A stretch of 64,000 bases of DNA. Origin: Actinomadura latina NBRC 106108 (GTDB lineage: Bacteria; Actinomycetota; Actinomycetes; Streptosporangiales; Streptosporangiaceae). The DNA is taken from positions 186,001 through 250,000 of the forward strand of contig NZ_BCQS01000007.1 in the NCBI RefSeq assembly GCF_001552195.1, given 5' to 3'. Positions 1 through 8,171 of the stretch are shown here, in pieces (the first letter of the stretch is position 1; every line of letters begins with the position of its first letter). A program made the position numbers and the translations under genes. The notes under the pieces are model-generated. The model worked only from the letters and a program-made list of their open reading frames with translations, searched no databases and was not told the DNA's origin.

Positions 1-915
1 CATGATGCCCATGACGTCCGTGAGGCCCGCCTCGGACGCCTTGTACGACGCGGTGATCTTCAGGGTGTCGCCCCGCTCGATCCGGCCGATGGGGGAGCCG
101 CTGCACGACGGCATGTTCGAGATCTCCGTCATGCCGTGGTGGTCGATGAACTCGGGCGTGCCGCCCTCCTCGGCCACGCTGCGGCAGAGCAGCTGCCCGG
201 TGCTGGTGTTCTCGGTCTGCACCGCGATGCCGCCGTGGTGCAGGTGCCCGCGGATGTGGACGAGGTTCCCGGAGACCGTCGACCGCCACGTCCGCGACTT
301 CTCGCTCTGCTCGGCCGGGGTGTCCCAGGTCGAGTCGGCGCAGCCGCCGACGTCCAGCCAGAGCGGGACGACCGGTGTGATGTGCGAGCCGAGCACCGGC
401 TGGTAGGTGAACGTGAACTCCAGGTAGGCGGTCTTCTCCTCGTGCGAGTGGTTCATCAGGTCGGCGAGCAGCGTCCACCGGTCGAACGCGCCGATCCGGA
501 ACCCGTAGCCGGCCGGGAACACGCTCTCCATCCGCTCGTTCCCGGACGCGAGGACGCGCCGCGGCCCGCCGCACACGGTGTCCCAGGCCGCCGAATTGAA
601 GATGACCGCGTGGTGCAGCATCGGCCCGGTGTTGACGTTGGCGTTGCTGCCGTCCGCGTACACGAGATTCGGTTTGAATCCCGTGACGTAGCAGTTCTCG
701 CACGGCTTCTGGACGTTGAAGGCGAGCTGGTTCGGCAGCATGCCGTGCTCGCCGTTCGCCGCCTTCGGAATGGTGTAGGGCCCGTACCGCAGCGTCACGG
801 TCTGCGGCGCCGCGGCCCGCGCGGGCGGTGCGGCCTGGGCTGTGGCGGGGGACATCGCGGTGCCGGCGAGCGCCGCCACCGCACCGATCAGGACGAGGAA
901 TCGTCTGAGGGACAA
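1..915 (-). CDS. Secreted SURNod19-like protein (3' end cut by window edge)
   Basis: The reading frame stays open from a TTG start at 915 to the window edge, giving 305 residues with no stop. The start is set by the ribosome site AAGGAGGAGACC just upstream. Residues 1-28 form a signal peptide with an Ala-rich end (TAQAA). Later come MLHHAVIFN (about 100), HIRGHLHHGG (about 222) and the closing stretch MPSC...RGDTLKITASY...DVMGIM. This combination of paired histidines and a C-terminal VMG block resembles the stress up-regulated Nod19 family, a copper-monooxygenase-like fold found in plants and actinomycetes. The histidines suggest metal binding, but no activity is established. It is probably an exported protein of unknown substrate. 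Confidence 0.7.
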   Translation of the reverse strand, partial: MSLRRFLVLIGAVAALAGTAMSPATAQAAPPARAAAPQTVTLRYGPYTIPKAANGEHGMLPNQLAFNVQKPCENCYVTGFKPNLVYADGSNANVNTGPMLHHAVIFNSAAWDTVCGGPRRVLASGNERMESVFPAGYGFRIGAFDRWTLLADLMNHSHEEKTAYLEFTFTYQPVLGSHITPVVPLWLDVGGCADSTWDTPAEQSEKSRTWRSTVSGNLVHIRGHLHHGGIAVQTENTSTGQLLCRSVAEEGGTPEFIDHHGMTEISNMPSCSGSPIGRIERGDTLKITASYKASEAGLTDVMGIM

Positions 916-1038
916 GGGTCTCCTCCTTGGGGGAGCCGCGCCGCGCGGGGAACCGCGGCGCACTTTTGTGCATGCGGCGGCCGACCGGCGGGAAAGGGGG
1001 TTCCGCGACGATGCGGGAATGGTCGGCCGCGACGCCCA

Positions 1039-1086
1039 CACAGTGAACTGCGGCCGGTGCCAAGTCAATTGTGCCGGTTCACAGTG
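1039..1086 (-). promoter_or_regulatory. Imperfect inverted repeat around a TTGACT box
   Basis: CACAGTGAAC (1039-1048) and GTTCACAGTG (1077-1086) form an inverted repeat matching at 9 of 10 positions. A TTGACT hexamer reading leftward lies between the arms (1063-1068). It could serve the SURNod19-like gene at 915, although no convincing -10 follows. The rest of the 916-1249 gap holds only a TAGGCT (-10-like) at 1193-1198 reading toward the ATP-grasp gene. Confidence 0.3.
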
Positions 1087-1249
1087 ATGGCGTTGCGCCC
1101 GCCTGAGCTGCCATTCCACCGGACGCCTTCGGACACGGACCGGTGATTTCGCCGATACGCCCGCCGGGGGACACGACGCCCGCGATCCGGACTAGGCTGC
1201 GTCGGGCGCGGGGCATCCGGTCCCGGCCGGTCGTGAGGGAGGGTCCGCA

Positions 1250-2590
1250 GTGTTCGAGTCCGTGCTCGTGGCGAACCGCGGGGAGATCGCCGGCCGGATC
1301 CTGCACACCGCCCGCGCGATGGGCCTCAAGGCCATCGCCGTGTACTCCGCGGCCGACGCCGACCTGCCGTTCGTCGCCGAGGCGGACGAGGCCGTCCTCA
1401 TCGGCCCCGCCGACCCGGCCCGCAGCTACCTCAACGTCCCCGCGATCCTGGAGGCCGCACGCCGCACGAACGCGCGGGCGATCCACCCCGGCGACGGCGT
1501 CCTCGCCGAGAACGCCGCGCTCGGCCGGCAGGTCGCCGAGCACGACATGGCCTGGGTCGGCCCGCCGCCGCTCACCATCGCGCGGATGAGCGACAAGATC
1601 AACTCCCGGAACCTGATGAAGGAGGCGGGCGTCCCCGTCGGGCCCGGCGTGTGGGAGCCGGTCCCGGACGCCGGCACGGCGGCCGAGGAGGCCGAGCGCA
1701 TCGGCTACCCCGTCATGGTGAAGCCCGCCGCGGGCGACGGCGGCGTCGGGCTGGCCGTCGCGCACGACGCGACGTCCCTCCGCGCCGCCTACGAGACGGC
1801 CCGCACCGCCGCCGACCGCGTCTTCGGGCACGGCGAGGTGCTCCTGGAGCGGTACGTGCCGGGCGCCCGGCACATCGAGGTGCAGATCCTCGGCCTCGCG
1901 GACGGCACGATCGTCCCGTTCGGCGAGCGCGACTGCTCCGTCCAGCGCCGGTACCAGAAGATCGTCGAGGAGACCCCGTCGCCGGGCGTCACGCCCGCCC
2001 TCCGCGCGCGCATGCTGGCCGCCGCCGTCCGCGTGGGCGAGGCCATCGGCTACCGGGGCGCCGGCAGCATCGAGTTCCTCGTCGACCCCGCCGCGCAGGA
2101 CTTCTCCTTCCTGGAGATGAGCACCCGCCTGCCGTCCGGGCACGTCGTCACCGAGGCGACCACCGGCATCGACCTCGTCGAGCAGCAGTTCCGCGTCGCC
2201 GCCGGCGAGCCCGTCTCGTTCACCGGCGCGACGCCGCACGGCCACGCGATCGCGTTCCGCGTCCACGCCGAGGACCCTCAGGAGTTCCTGCCCGGCTCCG
2301 GCGAGATCAAGGTGTGGGAGGAGCCCGTGGGCGACGGCATCCGCATCGACGCCGGCTACGCCGAGGGCAACACCGTCACCCCCACCTACCACCCGCTGCT
2401 CGCCAAGCTGTGCGTCCACGGCGACGACCGCGCCCACGCGCTCGCCCGGGCCCGCGCGGCCGTCGACGCGTTCCGCATCGAGGGCCCGCCGACGAACCTG
2501 CCCTTCCTGCGCGAGCTGCTCGCCCACCCCGAGTTCGCCGACGGCACCTACGACACCGGGGTCGTGGGCCGCATGCGGACGGCCCGCTGA
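1250..2590 (+). CDS. Biotin-carboxylase-like ATP-grasp protein with altered active site
   Basis: A 446-residue protein with the fold and length of a stand-alone biotin carboxylase subunit (AccC), which carboxylates biotin on a carrier protein using ATP and bicarbonate. The GTG start follows GAGGGAGGG. The N-terminal VLVANRGEIAGRI, the ATP-grasp body and E-R-D-C-S-V-Q-R-R (about 222) are recognisable. Several residues that bind bicarbonate or biotin in the E. coli enzyme are changed: EMNTRIQVEHPVTE becomes EMSTRLPSGHVVTE, so Asn290, Gln294, Val295 and the base Glu296 become Ser, Pro, Ser and Gly, and His236 becomes Tyr. Glu276, Glu288, Arg292, Lys238 and Arg338 remain. No biotin carrier or carboxyltransferase gene is nearby. 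It may ligate something else. It lies just upstream of bsaP. Confidence 0.8.
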   Translation: MFESVLVANRGEIAGRILHTARAMGLKAIAVYSAADADLPFVAEADEAVLIGPADPARSYLNVPAILEAARRTNARAIHPGDGVLAENAALGRQVAEHDMAWVGPPPLTIARMSDKINSRNLMKEAGVPVGPGVWEPVPDAGTAAEEAERIGYPVMVKPAAGDGGVGLAVAHDATSLRAAYETARTAADRVFGHGEVLLERYVPGARHIEVQILGLADGTIVPFGERDCSVQRRYQKIVEETPSPGVTPALRARMLAAAVRVGEAIGYRGAGSIEFLVDPAAQDFSFLEMSTRLPSGHVVTEATTGIDLVEQQFRVAAGEPVSFTGATPHGHAIAFRVHAEDPQEFLPGSGEIKVWEEPVGDGIRIDAGYAEGNTVTPTYHPLLAKLCVHGDDRAHALARARAAVDAFRIEGPPTNLPFLRELLAHPEFADGTYDTGVVGRMRTAR

Positions 2591-2591
2591 A

Positions 2592-2597
2592 TAGGCT
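2592..2597 (+). promoter_or_regulatory. -10 element for leaderless bsaP
   Basis: TAGGCT ends 7 nt before the GTG of bsaP, the spacing expected when the transcript begins at the start codon. No Shine-Dalgarno sequence is present. Confidence 0.5.
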
Positions 2598-2604
2598 GGG
2601 GCGC

Positions 2605-2787
2605 GTGTACTGCGACCGCTGCGGCGAGCCCGCCGCCGAGGGCGACCACACCGTGTGCCGCGCCGCCCGCGAGATGGAACCGCCCCGCTACTGCGCGCAC
2701 TGCCGCCGCCGCATGATCGTCCAGGTGACCCCGCTCGGCTGGACGGCCCGCTGCTCCCAGCACGGCGCCCTGCAGGACGCGCCCTAG
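2605..2787 (+). CDS. bsaP: Biotin synthase auxiliary protein BsaP
   Basis: A 60-residue cysteine-rich protein: YCDRCGEP at the N-terminus, then PPRYCAHCRRRM, and GWTARCSQHG near the end. The C-x-x-C pairs and the RRRM-VQVTP-GW pattern match the small actinobacterial family named BsaP after the mycobacterial protein that BioB needs to turn dethiobiotin into biotin, probably by helping to build or repair its iron-sulfur cluster. The start is GTG with a TAGGCT box 7 nt upstream, so translation is probably leaderless. It lies 14 nt after the ATP-grasp gene and 3.5 kb from bioB, so the pairing with BioB is functional rather than operonic. Confidence 0.7.
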   Translation: MYCDRCGEPAAEGDHTVCRAAREMEPPRYCAHCRRRMIVQVTPLGWTARCSQHGALQDAP

Positions 2788-3008
2788 AACGCCGGCGCGT
2801 CAGGTCCAGCGGAGCGTCTCCAGCGCGTTGCCAGGCCCCACTTGTTCGGCCGTCGATCCTCACCGTCCGTAGCGGTACCGGCGGACGGACGCGCGCGCCC
2901 GGCGGGCGCGCGAGTCATCCCCGACCATGGACGGCGCGGTGCCGGGCCTTGACGGTGGTGTGCGGCGGGCTGTTGATTGGCGGGCAGTCAATAGTGTCTG
3001 GAGGGCTG

Positions 3009-4673
3009 ATGCCGGTTCCTCGCTCCATCCTCGGCAAGCAGGACGTCAGCGACATGGATCTGGAGGTCGTCGCGGGCGCGTGGCCGGACGATGTGCGCGG
3101 CCATTACGTCGTCAGCACGTCCGACCAGCGGACACGGCCCCGGCACGCGTTCTTCGGCGACGGGATCATCGCGCGGATGCCGCTCAGGCCGGGCCCCGGC
3201 GGGCGGTTCGCCTGGCGCGCCCGCGTCATCGACACCCCGTCCGTGCGGCTGCGCGGCAGGCGGCCCGACCTGTTCACCGCCGGGCCGGTCGGCACCGACT
3301 CGCCGTGGGGGTTCGTCAACGCCGCCAACACCGCGCCGCTCCCGTGGGGCGACCGGCTCTTCACGACATGGGACGCCGGCCGCCCGGTCGAGGTCGACCC
3401 GGTCACGCTGGAGTTCGTCGCGGAGGTCGGGCACCGCGACGACTGGAAGCCCGCCATGGACCATGCGGTGCTGCCGCTGATCTCCACCACCGCCCACCCG
3501 GTGATCGATCCCGAGCGGGGCTGCCTGTGGAGCGTCAGCCGGGACGTGCTGAGCGGCGCCGTCTCCGTGATCCGCTACGACGGGTCCGGTACCCGCGTCC
3601 AGCGCTGGGACGTCGAGGGCGCGGTGCTGCCGCAGTCCACCCACACCATCACCCAGACCCGCGACTGGCTCGTCCTCGCCGACACCGCCTTCAAGATCGA
3701 GGTGGAGGAGATCTTCGGCGGGGACCGGACCGCCCCCAACAACCCCGACGGGCCCGTCCTGCTGATCCGCAAGGACGACCTGGTCCCCGGGCGCGGCGCC
3801 GTCACCTGCACGGAGTTCCGCCTCGCCCCGGAGGTCAACCACTTCTACGCCCGCTACGACGACTCCGACGGCATCCAGGTCGTCATGGAGCACGGCGAGG
3901 GCGTGGACATCGGGATGTACCTGCGTGAGGACGACGTCGACGTCCATGGCCGCCCGATCGACCCGGCCCTGCGCGGCATGTACTGCCACGGCATGGCGCC
4001 CGCGCTCACGACCGTCCTGCAGTTCGATCCGGAGACCGGCCGGATCACCGAGCGCGCCCGCGCGCGCGACCCGGAGCGGTGGTGGCAGGCGGAGCTGTCC
4101 GCGATCGACTGGAGCATCGAAGGGCAGACCGCCCCGACCCGGCACCACCTCGTCTACCTCGGCTTCCATCCGGAGGCGGTCAACCGGCGCGCCCTGCGCA
4201 ACTACGAAGGCCGCGTCGACCCGTCGCTGTTCCCGGCGGAGGAGACCCCGGCGGTTCTGGTCAGCCACGACCGGGAGGACCTCAAGGCCCTGTCCGAGTG
4301 GACGTTCGCGCTGGACGACTACCCGACCTCGCCGTCGTTCGTCCCGCGCGGGCGCGGCGGCAGCCGGTACGCGGGCGCGGAGCCCGGCGGGCACGAGGGC
4401 TACCTGGTCGTGGCCGTCCACAACGACGACCGGTTCCGCGTCGAACTGTTCGACGCGGCCGATGTCGGACGGGGGCCCGTCGCCGTCCTGGCCCCGCCGA
4501 ACGGCACGACGGTGCCGTTCCTGATCCACTCCGCGTGGATGCCCGAGGCGGTCCCGGCGCCGGAGGTGGAGCGGCTCCGCTTCGCCGACGATCTCGACGC
4601 GCGCCTGGACCGGCTGGACCCGGACCTGGCGGCGGCGGCCCGGGAGGTCGCCGAGGAGCTGGACGCCCGCTAA
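3009..4673 (+). CDS. Carotenoid cleavage oxygenase family protein
   Basis: A 554-residue protein. ATG 3009 is chosen because CTGGAGGG lies just upstream; the open frame runs further 5' but without family similarity. The sequence has the hallmarks of the beta-propeller carotenoid/retinoid oxygenases: an early HAFFGDGIIARM, AAN-T-APLPWGDRLFTTWDAG about 110 residues in, histidines in STTAHPVIDPERG, EVNHFYARYDD and YCHGMAPAL, and the closing IHSAWMPEAVPAPE. Four such histidines hold an Fe(II) that cleaves a polyene double bond with O2. It is probably cytoplasmic, with no signal peptide. The substrate is unknown, and no carotenoid synthesis genes are in the window. Its stop overlaps that of the opposite lipoprotein by 3-4 nt. 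Confidence 0.85.
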   Translation: MPVPRSILGKQDVSDMDLEVVAGAWPDDVRGHYVVSTSDQRTRPRHAFFGDGIIARMPLRPGPGGRFAWRARVIDTPSVRLRGRRPDLFTAGPVGTDSPWGFVNAANTAPLPWGDRLFTTWDAGRPVEVDPVTLEFVAEVGHRDDWKPAMDHAVLPLISTTAHPVIDPERGCLWSVSRDVLSGAVSVIRYDGSGTRVQRWDVEGAVLPQSTHTITQTRDWLVLADTAFKIEVEEIFGGDRTAPNNPDGPVLLIRKDDLVPGRGAVTCTEFRLAPEVNHFYARYDDSDGIQVVMEHGEGVDIGMYLREDDVDVHGRPIDPALRGMYCHGMAPALTTVLQFDPETGRITERARARDPERWWQAELSAIDWSIEGQTAPTRHHLVYLGFHPEAVNRRALRNYEGRVDPSLFPAEETPAVLVSHDREDLKALSEWTFALDDYPTSPSFVPRGRGGSRYAGAEPGGHEGYLVVAVHNDDRFRVELFDAADVGRGPVAVLAPPNGTTVPFLIHSAWMPEAVPAPEVERLRFADDLDARLDRLDPDLAAAAREVAEELDAR

Positions 4674-5473
4674 CCCAGGTCCCGGCAGGATGACTCGCCG
4701 GGGAGGAGGGGGCGCAGCCGGACGGAGTAGTTCTTGCCCTCGCTCCGCCAGGCGGTGACCTGCCTCGTGTCGGGGACCTTGGCCGACGGGGCGAGGGTGC
4801 AGATGGCTCCGGCCACCCGCACCCCGTCGCCGAGCGGCTCCAGCGGCCACTTCTCGGCGGTGCCGGTCGCGGCCGACTCACCCGCCAGGACCGCCGTCTT
4901 CTCCGGTGTGTACGGCTCGGGCTTCGCGGACTGGTCGGACGCGGGCCAGCCGGCCGGGTCCAGCTTCTTCAGGAAGCGGGCCTCCCGGCCGGCCTGCGAC
5001 TCGGGCTGGATGATGCGGGTCGTCGCGCCGCCCATGGTGACCACGGTGACGAGCGCGTCGGCGATCCTGTCGGAGCCGACCGTGTGCGAACGGCCGAGGC
5101 CCGCCGCGCGCGCCTCGGCCAGCAGCCGCTGCAGCGCGCCCGGTTTCAGGTGGTACTCGGTCAGCGCGCCCTGGGACGCGGACACCGCGCGTCCCGTGGA
5201 GTAGAGGGAGAAGTCGGGGACGGAGCCGGGACCGCCGATGCCGGCGATGCCTCCGGTCGTGCGCCGGCGCAGGACGAGATGCTCGCCGGCGGGGGTGTCC
5301 TTGGCGGGGGACGGCGTCGTGGACGCGGACGCGGAAGTGGACGTGGAGGGTGCGGGGAGCGTCGACGATCCGGGGCCACCGGAGCCGTCGCCGCAGGCCG
5401 TCGACGCGCAGGCGGTCAGCGCCGCGCAGGCGAGAGCCGGCACCCAGCGGGAACGTGTGTACGGACCGGCCAT
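4670..5473 (-). CDS. Putative lipoprotein of unknown function
   Basis: 267 residues from ATG 5473. A basic N-terminus and hydrophobic stretch end in a lipobox (A-L-T-A-C), followed by a Ser/Thr/Pro/Gly linker (GDGSGGPGSSTLPAPS), as in surface-anchored actinobacterial lipoproteins. The globular part contains GGIAGIGGPGSVPDFSLYS, ALQRLLAEARAAGLG and a C-terminal VRLRPLLPGESSC. I recognise no catalytic motif. Homologous actinomycete proteins are unannotated lipoproteins. It faces bioD across a 114-nt divergent spacer. Confidence 0.7.
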   Translation of the reverse strand: MAGPYTRSRWVPALACAALTACASTACGDGSGGPGSSTLPAPSTSTSASASTTPSPAKDTPAGEHLVLRRRTTGGIAGIGGPGSVPDFSLYSTGRAVSASQGALTEYHLKPGALQRLLAEARAAGLGRSHTVGSDRIADALVTVVTMGGATTRIIQPESQAGREARFLKKLDPAGWPASDQSAKPEPYTPEKTAVLAGESAATGTAEKWPLEPLGDGVRVAGAICTLAPSAKVPDTRQVTAWRSEGKNYSVRLRPLLPGESSCRDLG

Positions 5474-5573
5474 GGAGCTTGGACGCTCCGCCGCGCCACG
5501 GGGTTCCGGCCGTGACAAAGACGCCCGCCGAAGACTGTGGGATCCGGCGGGAGTCCGCGACGCGGGCCCGCGC

Positions 5574-5579
5574 TAGTCT
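5574..5579 (+). promoter_or_regulatory. -10 element for leaderless bioD
   Basis: TAGTCT followed by 8 nt and then GTG 5588; no ribosome-binding site. This decides the bioD start over longer upstream options in the same frame. Confidence 0.45.
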
Positions 5580-5587
5580 GCCGCCTT

Positions 5588-6319
5588 GTGAGTGTGCTCG
5601 TGGTCACCGGGACCTGTACCGGCGTGGGCAAGACGGTCGTCACCGCGGCGCTGGCCGCGGTCGCCGCCGCCCGCGGCGCGTCGGTCGCCGTCGTCAAGCC
5701 CGGCCAGACCGGGACGGGCGGCGGGGAGCCCGGCGACCTCGACGAGGTGCGCCGGCTCGCCGGGATCGGTGACGTGCACGAGTTCGCCCGCTTCCCCGAC
5801 CCGCTGTCCCCGGCCGCCGCCGCCCGCCGCGCCGGGCTGCCGCCGCTCCGGCTGCCGGAAGCGGCCGAACGCGTCCGGGCCCTGGCGGACGGCCACCGGC
5901 TCGTCCTCGTCGAGGGGGCCGGCGGACTCCTCGTCCGCTACGACGACGAGGGCACCACGATCGCCGACCTGGCGCGCTGGCTCGGCGCCGCCGCCGTCGT
6001 CGTGACGCGCCCCGGCCTCGGCACGCTCAACCACACCGCGCTCACCCTGGAGGCGATGGCGCACCGCGGCGTGCAGCTCGCCGGCGTGGTGATCGGCGCA
6101 TGGCCGGACGACCCGGACCTCGCCATGCGCAGCAACATCCGCGACCTGGAGACCATCGCGGCCCGCCCGCTGTCGGGCGCGCTGCCCGCCGGGGCCGCCG
6201 CCCTGGACCCGGCGGAGTTCCTGCCGGCCGCGCACCGCGGCCTGGCCCCCTCGCTCGGCGGCGGGTTCGACGCCGCCGCCTTCCGCGACAGCTACGGCCT
6301 CGACAAGGAGAACACGTGA
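5588..6319 (+). CDS. bioD: Dethiobiotin synthetase BioD
   Basis: 243 residues. ATP-dependent closure of 7,8-diaminopelargonate with CO2 to dethiobiotin, the step before BioB. The P-loop [11 protein letters not shown] starts at residue 6, followed by VVKPGQTG (substrate site), [10 protein letters not shown] (residues around 107) and [11 protein letters not shown], all typical of the family. The GTG start fits a leaderless promoter. The stop codon overlaps the bioB start (GTGA), so the two are translationally coupled. Confidence 0.93.
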   Translation: MSVLVVTGTCTGVGKTVVTAALAAVAAARGASVAVVKPGQTGTGGGEPGDLDEVRRLAGIGDVHEFARFPDPLSPAAAARRAGLPPLRLPEAAERVRALADGHRLVLVEGAGGLLVRYDDEGTTIADLARWLGAAAVVVTRPGLGTLNHTALTLEAMAHRGVQLAGVVIGAWPDDPDLAMRSNIRDLETIAARPLSGALPAGAAALDPAEFLPAAHRGLAPSLGGGFDAAAFRDSYGLDKENT

Positions 6320-7326
6320 CGGACATCCTCGACCCGGACATCCTCGGAACCGCCCGCCGGCAGGTTCTGGACGAGGGCAGGGGCCTGTCGCAAGACCAGG
6401 TCTTCCAGGTGCTGACCCTGCCCGGCGACCGGCTGGAGGACCTGCTCGCGCTGGCCCACGACGTCCGGATGCGCTGGTGCGGGCCCGAGGTCGAGGTCGA
6501 GGGGATCGTGTCGCTGAAGACCGGCGGCTGCCCCGAGGACTGCCACTTCTGCTCCCAGTCCGGCACGTTCGAGTCGCCCGTCCGGTCGGTGTGGCTGAAC
6601 ATCCCGGAGCTGGTCGAGGCGGCGAAGGAGACCGCGCGGACCGGCGCCACCGAGTTCTGCATCGTCGCGGCCGTCCGCGGCCCGGACGAGCGGCTGATGT
6701 CGCAGGTCCGCGACGGCGTCAAGGCCATCAACGACGCCGTCGAGATCAACATCGCGTGCTCGCTCGGCATGCTCACCCAGGAGCAGGTGGACGAGCTGGC
6801 CGCGATGGGCGTCCACCGCTACAACCACAACCTGGAGACGGCGCGCTCCCACTTCCCGAACGTGGTCACCACCCACTCGTGGGAAGAGCGCCGGGACACG
6901 CTCCGCATGGTGAAGGACGCCGGCATGGAGGTGTGCTGCGGCGGCATCGTCGGCATGGGGGAGACGATCGAGCAGCGCGCCGAGTTCGCCGCCCAGCTCG
7001 CCGAGCTGGAGCCCGACGAGGTCCCGCTGAACTTCCTCGCGCCCCGTCCCGGCACCCCGTTCGCGGACCGGCCGCTGGTCGAGGGCACCGAGGCGCTGAA
7101 GACGATCGCCGCGTTCCGCCTCGCCCTGCCCCGGACCATCCTGCGCTACGCCGGCGGACGCGAACTCACCCTCGGTGACCTCGGCACCCGCGAAGGCATG
7201 CTCGGCGGCATCAACGCCATCATCGTCGGCAACTACCTGACGACCCTGGGCCGTCCCGCCCAGAAGGACCTGGACCTGCTCACCGACCTGCAGATGCCCA
7301 TCAAGGCGCTCAGCCGGACGCTGTGA
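6316..7326 (+). CDS. bioB: Biotin synthase BioB
   Basis: 336 residues; radical SAM enzyme that inserts sulfur into dethiobiotin. The 4Fe-4S/SAM motif is C-P-E-D-C-H-F-C at residues 72-79, followed by [33 protein letters not shown] text (around 155-180) and [11 protein letters not shown], with its cluster-ligand cysteines, are present. The start GTG overlaps the end of bioD by 4 nt. It belongs to the actinobacterial BioB type that uses the helper BsaP, and a bsaP candidate is at 2605. A bioA gene was not found in this window. Confidence 0.95.
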   Translation: MTDILDPDILGTARRQVLDEGRGLSQDQVFQVLTLPGDRLEDLLALAHDVRMRWCGPEVEVEGIVSLKTGGCPEDCHFCSQSGTFESPVRSVWLNIPELVEAAKETARTGATEFCIVAAVRGPDERLMSQVRDGVKAINDAVEINIACSLGMLTQEQVDELAAMGVHRYNHNLETARSHFPNVVTTHSWEERRDTLRMVKDAGMEVCCGGIVGMGETIEQRAEFAAQLAELEPDEVPLNFLAPRPGTPFADRPLVEGTEALKTIAAFRLALPRTILRYAGGRELTLGDLGTREGMLGGINAIIVGNYLTTLGRPAQKDLDLLTDLQMPIKALSRTL

Positions 7327-7330
7327 CGGC

Positions 7331-8134
7331 CTAGCGGCTCAGGCGGGTGATGAACTTGTAGCGGTCGCCCCGGTAGAGGGACTGGGCCCACTCGACCGGC
7401 TGGCCCGTGGCGTCGAAGGCGTGCCGGGAGAGGAGCAGCATCGGCAGGCCCACGTCCACGCCGAGGAGCTGGGCGTCGTGGGGGGTGGCGAGGACGGTCT
7501 CGATGGTCTCCTCCGCCTCCGTCAGGTGGACGTCGTAGGCGGTGGCGAGCGTCTCGTAGAGGGAGTGGTGGCGGGACAGCTCGCGGCGCAGGCCGGGGAA
7601 GCGGCGGGCCGGGAGGTGCGAGGTGTCGATCGACATCGGCTCGCCGTCGGCGAGGCGGAGCCGGTGGACGCGCAGGACGCGGCCGCCCGGCCGGATGCAG
7701 AGGAGCGTGGCGAGGCTCTCGTCGGCGCTGACGTAGCCGGCCTCCAGGATGCGGGTCTCCGGGCGCAGCCCGTGGTGCCGCATGTCCTCGGTGTAGCTGA
7801 CGAGCTGGAGTTCCTGCGCGACCTTCGGCTTGGCGACGAAGGTCCCCTTGCCCTGGATGCGCTGGAGGCGTCCCTCGACGACGAGTTCGGCCAGCGCCTG
7901 CCGGACGGTGGTGCGGGACGTCTCGTACTTCTCGGCGAGGGACCGCTCGGGAGGCAGCGGGCTGCCGGCCGGGAGCGACTGGATCAGCTCCACCAGCAGC
8001 TCTTTGAGCTTGTAGTACTTCGGGATGCGGGGCGCCTGGTTCGGGTGGCGCTTACCGATGCCGGCGAGCGAGGCACGGTCGAACCCGTGCTCGTATCCGC
8101 CCCCGTGCCGGGGTCCGCCCCTGACCTCCGTCAC
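7331..8134 (-). CDS. dasR: GntR/HutC-family repressor, DasR-like
   Basis: 267 residues with an N-terminal winged helix (residues about 38-105: [47 protein letters not shown]) and a C-terminal UTRA ligand domain ([43 protein letters not shown]). These blocks follow Streptomyces DasR almost residue for residue. DasR is the global regulator of N-acetylglucosamine and chitin use that senses GlcNAc-6-phosphate. The GTG start is preceded by GAGGAG; the first 35 residues are an extension. It converges on bioB with a 4-nt gap. No TGGTCTAGACCA-type dre site was noticed in the window, so its targets lie elsewhere. Confidence 0.8.
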   Translation of the reverse strand: MTEVRGGPRHGGGYEHGFDRASLAGIGKRHPNQAPRIPKYYKLKELLVELIQSLPAGSPLPPERSLAEKYETSRTTVRQALAELVVEGRLQRIQGKGTFVAKPKVAQELQLVSYTEDMRHHGLRPETRILEAGYVSADESLATLLCIRPGGRVLRVHRLRLADGEPMSIDTSHLPARRFPGLRRELSRHHSLYETLATAYDVHLTEAEETIETVLATPHDAQLLGVDVGLPMLLLSRHAFDATGQPVEWAQSLYRGDRYKFITRLSR

Positions 8135-8171
8135 GGCTACTCCTCACGTTCATCACCGGTTCTCCCCGATG

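Noticed and set aside
7327..8171. Search for a dre (TGGTCTAGACCA) site near the DasR-like gene
   Set aside because: None was seen in the bioB-bioF interval; no target is claimed.
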